Counted from the first letter of the stretch, positions 52,404-61,739 are shown. The stretch is DNA of 64,000 nt from Peribacillus sp. ACCC06369 (GCF_030348945.1 NZ_JAUCEN010000002.1:4340001-4404000); one strand, 5' to 3'. Notes: a model not told the origin generated them from the sequence alone. Numbers and translations: made by a program.

Positions 52404-54183
52404 ATGCTCCTTTTTCGTTGAGTGGTATTGATATTTTCACTTGTGTTCCGTGCCCCGTTTCGCTTTCTATCGAGAGACTGGCCTGACCATTATAGATCCC
52501 ATCCAGCCGTTCACTGATATTATGAAGCGCCGTTCCTGTACCTTTAGTCGATTCTACAGCATGCTTACCCAATTCATCTAATCTCCCGCTTGAAATCCCT
52601 TTCCCGTTATCTGCCACAACAATCTGCATCTTATCGTCTTTAAAAAAAGCCTGTATGATGATTTCACCTTTGTTTTTCACATGTGGAAATGCATGGTGTA
52701 CCGCATTTTCAACAAGTGGCTGTAACGTGAATGGAGGAATGAGGACTTCCTTAAGCCTTGGCTCAATGCGATAATCGATATGATATTTATCTGGAAAACG
52801 GGCCTGCTCCAGTGATAAATAAGCGTTGATATGCTCTAATTCCTTTTCAAGCGGTACCAGGATTTGACGGGCCCCTTGTAAATTTGAGCGAAAGAAGGCA
52901 CTGAGCTCCGACAATAAATTTCTTGCCTTCTCGACATCCATCCGGCATAAAACGGATATCGTATTGATTGCATTAAATAAAAAATGTGGATGGACCTGTG
53001 CCTGCAAGGCCTTAATTTCAGCATCTTTCAATAATTTCGTTTGCATTTCCGCTTTAGCGAGCTCCAATTGAGTGGAAAATAGTTTCGCCAATCCTTCCGC
53101 TAGCTCTTGCTCCACTTGGCTTAATTTATCCGGATGCTTGAAATACATCTTCAAAGTCCCCACCGTTTTCTGTTGTACCTGCAACGGCAGGACTACGGCC
53201 GCCTGCAATGGGCATTGATCATGAAAACAATAAATGTCCTTTTTTGTTTTGGCCACGATGATTTTGCCTTGTTCAAGGGCCTTTTTCGTTAAGCCTGTCG
53301 CTATTCCCACTTTCGGGACATGGTGATCGGACGCAGCACCCACATGGGCAAGTACACTATGTTCATTGGTAATGGCCACGGCATCGGCTTCAGTCAGCCC
53401 CAAGATGATTTGGGCAATTCTCTTACAGGAAGATTGATTCAACCCTTGCCGGAAATAGGGCAATGTCTGATCCGCAATCAGGAACGCAAGGTTCGTTTGC
53501 ACGGCCCGCGTCCGTGCTTCTTCCCTCGTGATCGATTGAATGATGAGCATGAATAGTAAAGTGCCGAACCCGTTGATGATGATCATCGGGAGACCGATTA
53601 CTTGTACGAGCTCCCACGCCCTTTCAAATGGTTTGGCCGTCACTAGTATGATCCCCATTTGGATCGCTTCCAAGGCCATGCAAATAGGGAGGGCAAACCA
53701 AGGGGTGATCGTCCCATGCTTTCGGCGCCTTTTTCCCAAAAACCCCGATAAGACTCCAGCCAAAATCGCTGCGATCGCACAGGCCAACGCTGTAAAACCC
53801 CCGAGAGAATAACGGTGAAGCCCCGCAATCAAACCCACGCCCAAACCGACAAATGGTCCCCCCAGCAAACCGCCGATTGCCACACCCATGATCCTTGTAT
53901 TGGCAATCGCGTTATCCGGAGCTATCTCAGTATGCCAAGCACCCTCTGGTATGGCATGATTCCCGATTTCGATTCCTGTATAGTTACTTATGATGCCGAA
54001 AGTTCCAAAAAGTGCGATAAACATGATTTTCTTCGACATTTCATGTTCATGGCCTATCATTTGCCGAAAGGGTTTCATATAAGAAAGCAGGAATGCAGCA
54101 ATCACGATGATCCCCACTTTTTCAAACAGCGACGGTAATAAATGAACCAACTCACTCACCCCATTTCTGGCTTTTTCATTCAT
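52366..54183 (-). CDS. LytS-type sensor histidine kinase
   Basis: 605 residues. N-terminal 5TM-5TMR_LYT membrane sensor (about 10-215) with NTRIMGVAIGGLLGGPFVG, a GAF-like segment (about 230-360), then His_kinase with the phospho-His in HPHFLFNAINTISVL and a HATPase with VENAVHHAFP and VADNGKGIS. Relatives sense pyruvate (LytS, BtsS). Ribosome site before ATG 54183 is weak. Operon with the LytTR gene. Confidence 0.94.
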   Translation of the reverse strand: MNEKARNGVSELVHLLPSLFEKVGIIVIAAFLLSYMKPFRQMIGHEHEMSKKIMFIALFGTFGIISNYTGIEIGNHAIPEGAWHTEIAPDNAIANTRIMGVAIGGLLGGPFVGLGVGLIAGLHRYSLGGFTALACAIAAILAGVLSGFLGKRRRKHGTITPWFALPICMALEAIQMGIILVTAKPFERAWELVQVIGLPMIIINGFGTLLFMLIIQSITREEARTRAVQTNLAFLIADQTLPYFRQGLNQSSCKRIAQIILGLTEADAVAITNEHSVLAHVGAASDHHVPKVGIATGLTKKALEQGKIIVAKTKKDIYCFHDQCPLQAAVVLPLQVQQKTVGTLKMYFKHPDKLSQVEQELAEGLAKLFSTQLELAKAEMQTKLLKDAEIKALQAQVHPHFLFNAINTISVLCRMDVEKARNLLSELSAFFRSNLQGARQILVPLEKELEHINAYLSLEQARFPDKYHIDYRIEPRLKEVLIPPFTLQPLVENAVHHAFPHVKNKGEIIIQAFFKDDKMQIVVADNGKGISSGRLDELGKHAVESTKGTGTALHNISERLDGIYNGQASLSIESETGHGTQVKISIPLNEKGAYVNDDESIYRRG

Positions 54184-54708
54184 CTTACATCAGCCATGAA
54201 ATCTTTGTCGAATTTTGTTTTTACGATTAACACTGATAATCCTAGAACATGGAAAGAAACAGGGGGACCTCCATTTAATCATCTACATTCGGGACATACG
54301 CCTTCAGATACCTCTCATCAATATATCGGGAGAAAAAGCTAAAATACTAGTTAGAGCAGAATAAATCTAGTGGGACAGAAGCTTTAGGGCAATTCTATTA
54401 AATATTAAAAGGGCATGTTTTGATTAATCTTTTTTCAAAACATGTCCTTTCTATCGCTTTCGAAATTACCTTTGTAGGTTCGTCACAAAAAGGTTAATTA
54501 TCGGAAAAGTTCACATCTGCACCTCCGGGTATCATTTTTGAATTTGCATTCGTCATTTTTGGAATCCATCACACTGAAAAATAGTTTATTGTTAAACGAG
54601 GAGAATAAATAGGTTATTTCATGAAAAAAGGTAAACTGATGGGTTAAAGATGCAGTGCTTCACACCCTTTTTAAATGCCAAAAATATTATCTTTTATAAC
54701 TATGAGGT
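54184..54708. other. Intergenic region with an orphan terminator-like hairpin
   Basis: A 16-bp stem AAAGGGCATGTTTTGA / TCAAAACATGTCCTTT (54408-54423 with 54435-54450, one G-U) has no gene ending at it. A short plus-strand frame ending at 54342 (containing TDNPRTWKETGGPPFNHL) has no start signal and may be a gene remnant. Nothing else seen. Confidence 0.45.
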
Positions 54709-54714
54709 ATGAAT

Positions 54715-55389
54715 ATGGAATTGAAAAATCAAATCATTTATATCAGTAAAAAAGTATTGAATAGTATTAAGAATTTCAAATTTAATTTTGAAACTTCTAT
54801 ATTTATCTTTGATAAAGAGCTAAATGTTTTATACTCTAAGAGTAATTTTGAAAATGAAGATATATGTAACGTGGTTATAAAAGAATCTGTTGAAAATAAT
54901 GCATTTGTTTTAAGTACATTGCAAAATACTACTGTAAGAACTAAAAACCAAATCTACGGGAAGGATTTTAGTGTCATATCTTCCCCCATCCATGAAATTA
55001 AAAATAAGGAATTGCAAGGATATGTAAGTATAATAACAACGGATGATAGTAAAAATTTCAAAATGATTTCTGAATGGCTAGCTAATCAAATCTCCTACGA
55101 GTTACATGTGCATCGTGAGAAATTATTAATTGAAGATATAATAAAAACAGATACATCATCTTTAATTACCAGGGAGCAATAACATAAAGTTGAATTGCGA
55201 ATAATAAAGAATATAACTCAAGGTCTCAAAGATAAAGAAATAGCTGATAATCTGCATATAAGTGTTTCTACAGTTCGTAACTATGTAAATAAAATGTTTG
55301 AAGAATTAGAGATAACCTCCAGATCATAATTAATCAGCTTGTACTATGAAAATAAATTGTATGACATTCTTAATCAAATAAAGATTTAA
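54715..55389 (+). pseudogene. LuxR-family regulator broken by in-frame stops
   Basis: From ATG 54715 (GAGGT upstream) 156 codons encode a sensor-like domain (FIFDKELNVLYSKS, SSPIHEIKNKELQGYVSI) ending LITREQ and TAA at 55180. The same frame continues for 48 codons with a clear LuxR helix-turn-helix: ELRIIKNITQGLKDKEIA, then DNLHISVSTVRNYVNKMFEELEI. A second TAA follows at 55327, then 19 codons (LISLYYENKLYDILNQIKI) to TAA at 55387. Both internal stops could be CAA/GAA changes. No frameshift is needed, so decay is recent. Confidence 0.85.
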
Positions 55390-55393
55390 AACC

Positions 55394-55577
55394 GCTTTTT
55401 ATAAAAAGCAAACCCCTCGTAATCATACTAACGGGTTCCGTTATGAGGGGAAAAAATTCATATTGAAGTGGAAAAAGGTGTGCAATTAGCATCATAAATC
55501 TTCACACAAATAACATTCAAATCAACAGAAAATAACACTAAAAAATTTTATCCCATTTCTTTTTTACGAAATGGGAT
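55394..55577 (+). terminator. Hairpin cluster ending the LuxR pseudogene region
   Basis: GCTTTTTATAAAAAGC (55394-55409); CCCCTCGTAA with TTATGAGGGG just downstream; and a good terminator ATCCCATTTC/GAAATGGGAT (55550-55577) with a T-run. The remainder up to 55740 shows nothing. Confidence 0.7.
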
Positions 55578-55740
55578 TTTTTATGTTTACTCGAAATATG
55601 CTACGTGTTAAATAAGTGCACTTCCTATTGTATAAGAAGGATAAAACTTATATTATGTTAAAATTTAAAGGAATGGTATTATTTTTGCACTTGATAAAAA
55701 GGTAATTATTATTTGTTATTATTCACTGGAGGTAACACAA

Positions 55741-55950
55741 TGGCTGATAAAAAAAGTGTTATGGGTGCTGAAATAAAGTAACTAATAATTAATGGATTGG
55801 TTCCTTCCGTTGTATTCGTTCACGGCTCTGGACCAAGTAATAGGGATGAAAAAGTAATAATTACCCTTTTAAAGTCAGACCCCGCTGAAGGTTTGGTCGG
55901 AAAAAGGAATTGCAGTGCTACGTTATGACAAGAGAACATTCATATACGCA
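55741..55950 (+). pseudogene. Alpha/beta hydrolase remnant
   Basis: GGAGG precedes ATGGCTGAT at 55741, but the frame stops after 13 codons. Downstream pieces read LVPSVVFVHGSGPSNRDEK (oxyanion-loop motif) and, in another frame, KGIAVLRYDKRTF. Together they are the N-terminal half of a hydrolase-fold peptidase-like protein, with internal deletion, stop and frameshift. It directly abuts the YbjQ gene. Confidence 0.75.
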
Positions 55951-55969
55951 TAAGATGGAGGCGATTAAT

Positions 55970-56290
55970 GTGTTGGTAGTTACCACAGAAAAAATTGAAG
56001 GTTACAAAATTGTAGAAGTAAAAGGACCTGTCTTTGGTCTAATTGTAAGAAGCAGAGGGCTTGGCGGCGATATCATGGCAGGGTTAAAATCCCTAGTAGG
56101 TGGAGAAATCAAGCAATATACAGCTATGCTTGAAGATTCAAGAAAAGAAGCAATGGACCGTATGATAAAAAATGCCAATCAAATGGGTGCAAACGCAATT
56201 GTAATGATGAGATTTGATTCTGGGGAAATCGGTAAAAATATGAGTGAAATTGTTGCATATGGAACTGCCGTCATTGTGGAGACTATATAA
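55970..56290 (+). CDS. YbjQ/UPF0145 family protein
   Basis: 106 residues from GTG 55970 with GGAGG 8 nt upstream; ATG 55955 contains the ribosome site itself. Typical family start LVVTTEKIEGYKIVEVKGPVFGL and end MSEIVAYGTAVIVE. Forms oligomeric rings with a conserved Gly-rich segment; annotated as heavy-metal-binding-like but function unproven. Stop and next start overlap as TAATG. Confidence 0.92.
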   Translation: MLVVTTEKIEGYKIVEVKGPVFGLIVRSRGLGGDIMAGLKSLVGGEIKQYTAMLEDSRKEAMDRMIKNANQMGANAIVMMRFDSGEIGKNMSEIVAYGTAVIVETI

Positions 56291-56517
56291 TGAAACTCAT
56301 CATAGGGTACTATATATTACAAATTATTATAGTTATCTTATGCATTTTACTAGGATACTTTATCTATGATAAACGGATTAATCGTAATCACGGTGTAAAA
56401 GTTCCTGATGGATTTCAATCGACAGATGAAATAAATATAGACCCTGTGACTGGAGAAAAAACAAGGGTGTATTATAATCCTGATACGGGTGAACGCTTTT
56501 ATAAAAAAGAAAAATAA
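56290..56517 (+). CDS. Small membrane protein of unknown function
   Basis: 75 residues. One N-terminal membrane segment (IIGYYILQIIIVILCILLGYFIYD), then a soluble tail with PVTGEKTRVYYNPDTGERFYKKE, a repeated G-E-(K/R)-x(2)-Y style motif seen in short Bacillus lipoprotein-like tails. Translationally coupled to YbjQ. Confidence 0.78.
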   Translation: MKLIIGYYILQIIIVILCILLGYFIYDKRINRNHGVKVPDGFQSTDEINIDPVTGEKTRVYYNPDTGERFYKKEK

Positions 56518-56521
56518 TTAT

Positions 56522-56555
56522 AAAAAGCCACGATTTATACAAAACGTGGCTTTTT
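56522..56555 (+). terminator. Terminator of the ybjQ operon
   Basis: Perfect stem AAAAAGCCACG / CGTGGCTTTTT with a 12-nt loop. Confidence 0.92.
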
Positions 56556-56784
56556 ATTGTTTTTATTTTATCCCTAAATTTTGAGCAGGTATTAATTCTT
56601 AACCATCAAGTCCATTAGTTGTTTCGCAGAAGTGTGCTAAACTCCCGTTAAATCAACGTTTAATGGGGAAAACTGAGACCAAATCGCTTTTCGAATTGGT
56701 CATCTAATTTATATGCTAATTGTATTGTTTCTCCCTGTCAACGGAACCCGTTATAACCATGCAAGGGGTTTTTTTTGTTCAAAA

Positions 56785-57246
56785 TCATTTTTCCATTACA
56801 GGCTTATAGTGTCCGGGTATGCTTCTGGCTGAAATGGCCAATCGGTTCCAGCCGTTGATCGTGATGATTATGGTAACGAGATCGATATATTGTTTTTCAT
56901 CAAAGTGAAGGCGGACCCGCTCATACAGATCATCAGGGACACCGTTTGCAGAAATGGCCGTGACCGCTTCCGTCAATTCCAGCGCTGCCCTTTCCGACTC
57001 AAGATAGAATGGCGATTCACGCCAAGCACTCAAACAGTAAATTCTTTGTTCCGTTTCACCCATTGCCCGGGCATCCTTTGTGTGCATATCCAAGCAGTAC
57101 GCACAGCCGTTGATTTGAGACGCACGAATTTTAATCAATTCGATTAACTTGCTATCGATTTCCGTTGTTTTCTTGTACTCCTCGAGTTCCATCATCAATT
57201 TGACTACTTCCCGATTTGTTTTCATGTAGTTAATGCGTTGTTCCAT
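56785..57246 (-). CDS. Carboxymuconolactone decarboxylase/AhpD-like protein
   Basis: 153 residues from ATG 57246 with GGAGGAGA 6 nt upstream. The AhpD-type redox centre is NGCAYCLDMHTKDA (CxxC with following His) in an all-helical fold. Probably a peroxide or disulfide-linked reductase. It lies directly behind an ECF41 sigma gene and has a matching promoter, the standard ECF41-COE pairing. Confidence 0.93.
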   Translation of the reverse strand: MEQRINYMKTNREVVKLMMELEEYKKTTEIDSKLIELIKIRASQINGCAYCLDMHTKDARAMGETEQRIYCLSAWRESPFYLESERAALELTEAVTAISANGVPDDLYERVRLHFDEKQYIDLVTIIITINGWNRLAISARSIPGHYKPVMEK

Positions 57247-57287
57247 GTCTATCTCCTCCATTAAATCTTTTTAGGTTTCACTTATAA

Positions 57288-57314
57288 GACAAAATAGAGG
57301 ATTGATTTGTGACA
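57288..57314 (-). promoter_or_regulatory. ECF41-type promoter
   Basis: On the minus strand TGTCACA, 16-nt spacer, TGTC. The -35 equals the reported ECF41 motif; the -10 is one base off CGTC. It lies 42 bp before the CMD start. Confidence 0.8.
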
Positions 57315-57344
57315 TACCAAAAAGAGAGCCCTCAGTCCATCCTA

Positions 57345-58220
57345 TTAAGGAACAGGAATATGAGTTAATTTATCCGGATTTGAAACAATGAAGATTTTCC
57401 GGATATTTTCTTGTTTTGGATCTAATTCAAAGCAGATGACTTTGATAGGCTGCCCGTCTTTCATTTGCAAAATTCCTTCCTGACCATTGACCATCACCGG
57501 AAGAAGCTCTCCTATGAAACCTCCTTTAGCAGAAACTCCTTTAAGAAAGGAGGATACGCGCTGTTTGTTTACAATTGGATTTAAAGCAGAAAGCACTTTT
57601 CCTCCGCCATCAGTGACAAGAACGACATCTTCTGTAAGGATATCCAAAAACTCCTCAAAGTTCCCTGTCATTGATGCTTTTATGAATGTTTTTGCCAAAA
57701 GATCGACATGTTTTGTATCCTCCGTAAGGACTGGCATATCATTCTTTAATTTCCGCTTAGCCCGGCTGTAGATCTTTCTGCAGTTCACTTCATTCTTTTC
57801 CAGCATCTCGGCAATATCCTCATAGCTGTAAGCGAATGCTTCTCTAAGCACGAACACCGCTCTTTCAACAGGTGACAGCTGTTCCAGCAAAACGAGGAAG
57901 GCATAAGCAACCGTTTCATCTGTTACAACCTTATCTAAAGGTTGCTCTGTTTCGTTTACCCGAGGTTCAGGCAGCCAAGGTCCTGTGTAAACCTCTCTTC
58001 TCTTCCGGGCTGATTTTAAAAAGTTTAGACAGCGATTTGTCGTCATTTTCGCAAGATATGCTTTCATGTCCTTAATTTGGTCGGTATCAAGCTTAAGCTG
58101 CAGGAATAAATCATGAACGATATCTTCTGCGTCGGTAATTGATCCAAGCATCCGGTATGCGATGGAAAAAAGAAAAGGTTGATATGTCTTATATAATGTA
58201 TCCAACTCCACTTGCTTCAC
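57345..58220 (-). CDS. ECF41-family sigma factor
   Basis: 291 residues: sigma region 2 (about 10-75), region 4 (about 105-160), and a C-terminal SnoaL-like extension. All three ECF41 hallmarks are seen: WLPEP (82-86) in the linker, DGGGK (204-208) and NPDKL (281-285). In this family the extension replaces an anti-sigma factor and tunes activity. The sole target is normally the adjacent COE gene, here the carboxymuconolactone decarboxylase. Confidence 0.95.
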   Translation of the reverse strand: MKQVELDTLYKTYQPFLFSIAYRMLGSITDAEDIVHDLFLQLKLDTDQIKDMKAYLAKMTTNRCLNFLKSARKRREVYTGPWLPEPRVNETEQPLDKVVTDETVAYAFLVLLEQLSPVERAVFVLREAFAYSYEDIAEMLEKNEVNCRKIYSRAKRKLKNDMPVLTEDTKHVDLLAKTFIKASMTGNFEEFLDILTEDVVLVTDGGGKVLSALNPIVNKQRVSSFLKGVSAKGGFIGELLPVMVNGQEGILQMKDGQPIKVICFELDPKQENIRKIFIVSNPDKLTHIPVP

Positions 58221-58353
58221 CTATTTTCTATCAAATTCATTTTCGAGAACGTATGACCCTTTCCATAATTATTCTCTAAACCAATCATTTATCCTTCTTC
58301 ACCTGGTATAAAGCATTCATTCTAAAATTGATATAGTTTAATTCAAACAACAT

Positions 58354-58379
58354 AAAAAAGAGCAGCCAAAGAGCTGCTC
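58354..58379 (-). terminator. Terminator after the yfcC-like gene
   Basis: Stem GAGCAGC/GCTGCTC with a 6-nt loop and minus-strand U-run. Confidence 0.88.
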
Positions 58380-58437
58380 GATTCGTTCTTGTTCAGTATA
58401 TCCAGGCATATATAACCGAATTCACCACTTACCATAT

Positions 58438-59868
58438 TTAATATCGAATGAAATCTGCTATTAAAATAAATACAGCACCTATTACAATCCATATCAATAA
58501 CAAAGGCCAGAAGAATTTTACCCATTCTTGATATTTAATTTTAGAGACTGCTAAACTTCCCATAAGCATGGCAGAGGTAGGGAGAATACAGTTTGAAAGA
58601 CCATCTCCTAACTGATAAGTAAGGATGGTCGTTTGTCTCGTAACACCGATCAGGTCGGAAAGCGGTGTTAAAATCGGCATGGTCGTTGCTGCCATACCCG
58701 TTCCTGAAGTAATGAACACATTCATGATTGTCTGAAATATATACATGCCAAGAACTTGGATCGAACTTGGCAAATGGCCTACTGTTGATGCAAGTCCGTT
58801 TACAACTGAATCGATGACATGTCCTTGCTCCAACACTACGACTACACCTTTTGCCAGACCAACAATAAAGGCCCCGAAAGTAATATCCCTTGCCCCTTGA
58901 ACAAACTCACTAGCAATTTTGCTCGGCCCATATTTAGATATAAAGCCAACAATCACACCTAATGTTAAGAAAAATGCAGCTAATTCTTCCATCCACCAGC
59001 CTTTTTTTGAAACACCCCAAATTAAGAAGCTAAATCCTATCAACACGGCAAATATCGTTAAGTAATGATTGAGCTTCATGGAGGATAAAGTGGATATATC
59101 CAAATTCTCATGCTTTTCTTCTTTTTCTAAGTCATATACAATACCGGCTTGTGGATTTTTTTGCACTTTTTTTGCATATTTAATGATATAAAAACTCGTG
59201 ACAATTAGTAAAACCACCAAGATGATTCCCCGTAACCACATTCCTGAAAACATCGGAACTTCAGCAATGGCTTGAGCGATTCCTACATTGAAAGGATTAA
59301 GGAGTCCAGCTGTAAATCCGACCGCTGCGCCAAGCGTCACCATCGCTGTTCCAGTCAAGGCATCATAGCCTAATGACCTTGCAACGGCAATGCCAATTGG
59401 CACAAATGCCATCACTTCAGCTGACATTCCAATCGTGAATCCCCCGATTGAAAATAGAGTTAAAAAAATAGGAATAATGACGATTCCTTGGTTCATGAAA
59501 GTCTTTCCAACCCTCGCAGCCATGGCTTCAATCGTACCTGTGGAATTAATGATTTGAAATACTCCACCGACAATGAAAATAAAGAAAACCGTATCACTTG
59601 CATCAATAAGGCCATGAACAATGGCTAAAGGGACTTCGAATATACCAATGGGGTTGTTCTCTACAGAATGGTAAGAGTTTTCCACTACTACCGTATTGCC
59701 TGTTTTTTTATCTTCCACTCTGTCAAACTCACCTGCGGGTACTAAATAACTTAATGCAGCTGCAATCAGGATCATACAAATAATAATTACAAATGTGTGT
59801 GGCATTTTTATTTTGCTTTTTTTGAATGGGGGTTCACTCTTTATTTTTCCGACGCTCACTTTACTCAT
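58438..59868 (-). CDS. YfcC/DcuC-family transporter
   Basis: 476 residues, about 11 to 12 membrane segments. MPHTFVIIICMILIAAALSYLVPAGEFDR is the family's start; LNPFNVGIAQAIAEVP and GLSNCILPTSAMLMGSL are the typical re-entrant motifs. YfcC/UIT3-type carriers move short organic acids, arginine/ornithine or peptide-like acids; the ligand is unknown. The upstream M20 peptidase 71 bp away suggests import of an acylated amino acid that is then cleaved. Confidence 0.9.
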   Translation of the reverse strand: MSKVSVGKIKSEPPFKKSKIKMPHTFVIIICMILIAAALSYLVPAGEFDRVEDKKTGNTVVVENSYHSVENNPIGIFEVPLAIVHGLIDASDTVFFIFIVGGVFQIINSTGTIEAMAARVGKTFMNQGIVIIPIFLTLFSIGGFTIGMSAEVMAFVPIGIAVARSLGYDALTGTAMVTLGAAVGFTAGLLNPFNVGIAQAIAEVPMFSGMWLRGIILVVLLIVTSFYIIKYAKKVQKNPQAGIVYDLEKEEKHENLDISTLSSMKLNHYLTIFAVLIGFSFLIWGVSKKGWWMEELAAFFLTLGVIVGFISKYGPSKIASEFVQGARDITFGAFIVGLAKGVVVVLEQGHVIDSVVNGLASTVGHLPSSIQVLGMYIFQTIMNVFITSGTGMAATTMPILTPLSDLIGVTRQTTILTYQLGDGLSNCILPTSAMLMGSLAVSKIKYQEWVKFFWPLLLIWIVIGAVFILIADFIRY

Positions 59869-59939
59869 TTTCCCGTACCACCTTCAACATTATTTCCACC
59901 TGTATTTCCTGGATCCACCCCGCAAAATGGAAGCTTTCT

Positions 59940-61142
59940 TTATCTTCCATTACATGATTTAGTAGCTTTCCATGCTTCGAATTCTCCCCGAATTCCTTGA
60001 ATATATTGAGGGTTCATACATACTTCGTATGCCGTCATCGCTAATGCCTTTGCCGCTTTATTCAATCCGATCATCCCTCTCTCCGATGCTGCTGCTTGTA
60101 CAAACTCCGGAGTATGGGTTATTGCGTCATCCGTTATTTTGATATACGGATGAATCGTTGCAGTTACTTGTCCAACATTACCAATATCCGATGAACCGAT
60201 TCCCCCTTTTGCAGGCGGGTCACATACTACCTCCCCTAACAACTCCAGGTTGTCTTTAAATAAGGCGGCTAGCGCTTTATTATTATTTCGTTCAGCATAT
60301 ATCAGCCCTTCGGTTATCTCGATTCTGGCACTGACAGCTTCTGTAGCATGACGAGCTGCAGCATATACTTTCTCACGAACAACATTTAACTCTTCCACAG
60401 TGCTTGCTCTCAGTAAAAACTCAGCCTGGCAATAGGCAGGAACTACATTTGTTGCATCCCCGCCCTTTGTAATGATCCCATGGATTCTCACATCATCTTT
60501 AAAAAATTGACGTAAGGAATTGATGGCAACAAAAGTATTAATAACTGCATCAAGAGCACTAATTCCTTTTTCCGGAGCAGAAGACGCATGAGAGGCTTTT
60601 CCATAAAACTTAAAAGATGCATCCACACATGCCAGACCCCCACGCAATACCATTGTCTGTTTTTGCGGATGACACATCATGGCTACATCCACATCATCGA
60701 AAATTCCATCCTCTACCATTAAAATTTTCCCTCCGCCTTCCTCTTCCGCAGGCGTCCCTAATACGACGATTTTCCCCGGAAGGTCAGGGTGAGCATCTTT
60801 CAATGCTAATGCTGCTCCAATGGCTGATGTTCCAATAATATTATGGCCACATCCATGGCCAAGTCCTGCCAGTGCATCATATTCAGCTAAAATGGCAATC
60901 GTCGGACCGCCGGGGTGCCCCTCCCATGTTGCCCTGAATGAAGTTTCTAAATTAGCAACCCCTTTTTCAACCGAGAAGCCCGCCGTCTCTAAAGGCTCTA
61001 TCAACCATTTCATTGCCTGGTACTCTTGGAAACTAAGTTCTGGATGAGCATGAATGTTTAATGCTAGCTCACGTAATTCAGCATCACGGGCATCAACAGC
61101 CACTTGAATAGATTTCTTTCCTTCCACAACATTAATTGACAT
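59940..61142 (-). CDS. M20-family amidohydrolase
   Basis: 400 residues. Metal-site motifs IAILAEYDALAGLGHGCGHNIIG and GTPAEEEGGGKI; C-terminal GIGSSDIGNVGQVTATIHPYIK. Similar to p-aminobenzoyl-glutamate hydrolase AbgB-like and aminoacylase-type enzymes. Paralogue of the enzyme in the metNIQ operon (shared EYDALxGLGHxCGHNIIG). First gene of a pair with the YfcC transporter. Confidence 0.92.
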   Translation of the reverse strand: MSINVVEGKKSIQVAVDARDAELRELALNIHAHPELSFQEYQAMKWLIEPLETAGFSVEKGVANLETSFRATWEGHPGGPTIAILAEYDALAGLGHGCGHNIIGTSAIGAALALKDAHPDLPGKIVVLGTPAEEEGGGKILMVEDGIFDDVDVAMMCHPQKQTMVLRGGLACVDASFKFYGKASHASSAPEKGISALDAVINTFVAINSLRQFFKDDVRIHGIITKGGDATNVVPAYCQAEFLLRASTVEELNVVREKVYAAARHATEAVSARIEITEGLIYAERNNNKALAALFKDNLELLGEVVCDPPAKGGIGSSDIGNVGQVTATIHPYIKITDDAITHTPEFVQAAASERGMIGLNKAAKALAMTAYEVCMNPQYIQGIRGEFEAWKATKSCNGR

Positions 61143-61449
61143 AAATATACAACCTCCAAAAGATTCAGAAAATTAAATGTTTATTTTTAAATATTACGTT
61201 CACTTTAATGATAAGTAAAATTAAGGTTTTTTTATGATACTAAAAAATTCTTTTATAGTTTAAATAGTAACAACCATGAATATTTAAAAATTCATTGAAC
61301 TTTCTGTTAACAACTAACGCAAAAAGAGGGTTCGGATTGGTCTCATCTTGAATCAGCAAGGAGCGAATTACGGAATCAATACTTGGGGATTACCATAATT
61401 TCAAAACAAGAATTGGTTATAATCCATGATTTTTTACTGTTTTATATGG

Positions 61450-61583
61450 ATGAAACCCTCACTAGTTTGAAGAAATCTGCGACACTCCTGCCGAATAACT
61501 GGCTAGCCGAGACCCCACAGGCGCTTGCTTTGATGCGGCTTGGCAGACAGTCGGCGGAAAGGGAGCGGATTTCTGAAATCAAG
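61450..61583 (+). repeat. GC-rich intergenic element, copy X
   Basis: 134 bp nearly identical to the copy at 38134 (opposite orientation): ATGAAACCCTC, GCGACACTCCTGCCGA, CTGGCTAGCCGAGACCCCAC, CTTGGCAGACAGTCGGCGGA, GCGGATTTCTG. A short frame runs through it but has no ribosome site. The rest of 61143-61781 shows only the terminator at 61740. Confidence 0.85.
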
Positions 61584-61739
61584 CTAGAACTTTTTTTAAA
61601 TAAGGCTTTGCTAAAGATTAATGTTGATTTTTGAACAAATAAAAGAGACCACCTAATAAGTGATCTTCTTTAGTGCATCCTATGGAACTAACGCACCCTA
61701 TAGTTTAAGAAGAAACCTTCACATTCTCTTACGTGTATC

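Noticed and set aside
54142..54342. Plus-strand frame ending TDNPRTWKETGGPPFNHL...
   Set aside because: Its beginning overlaps the LytS gene antisense and it has no start signal. The end looks protein-like, so it is mentioned as a possible remnant only.
61383..61634. 83-residue frame through GC-rich copy X
   Set aside because: The same DNA at 38134 does not keep this frame, so the frame is incidental to the repeat element.
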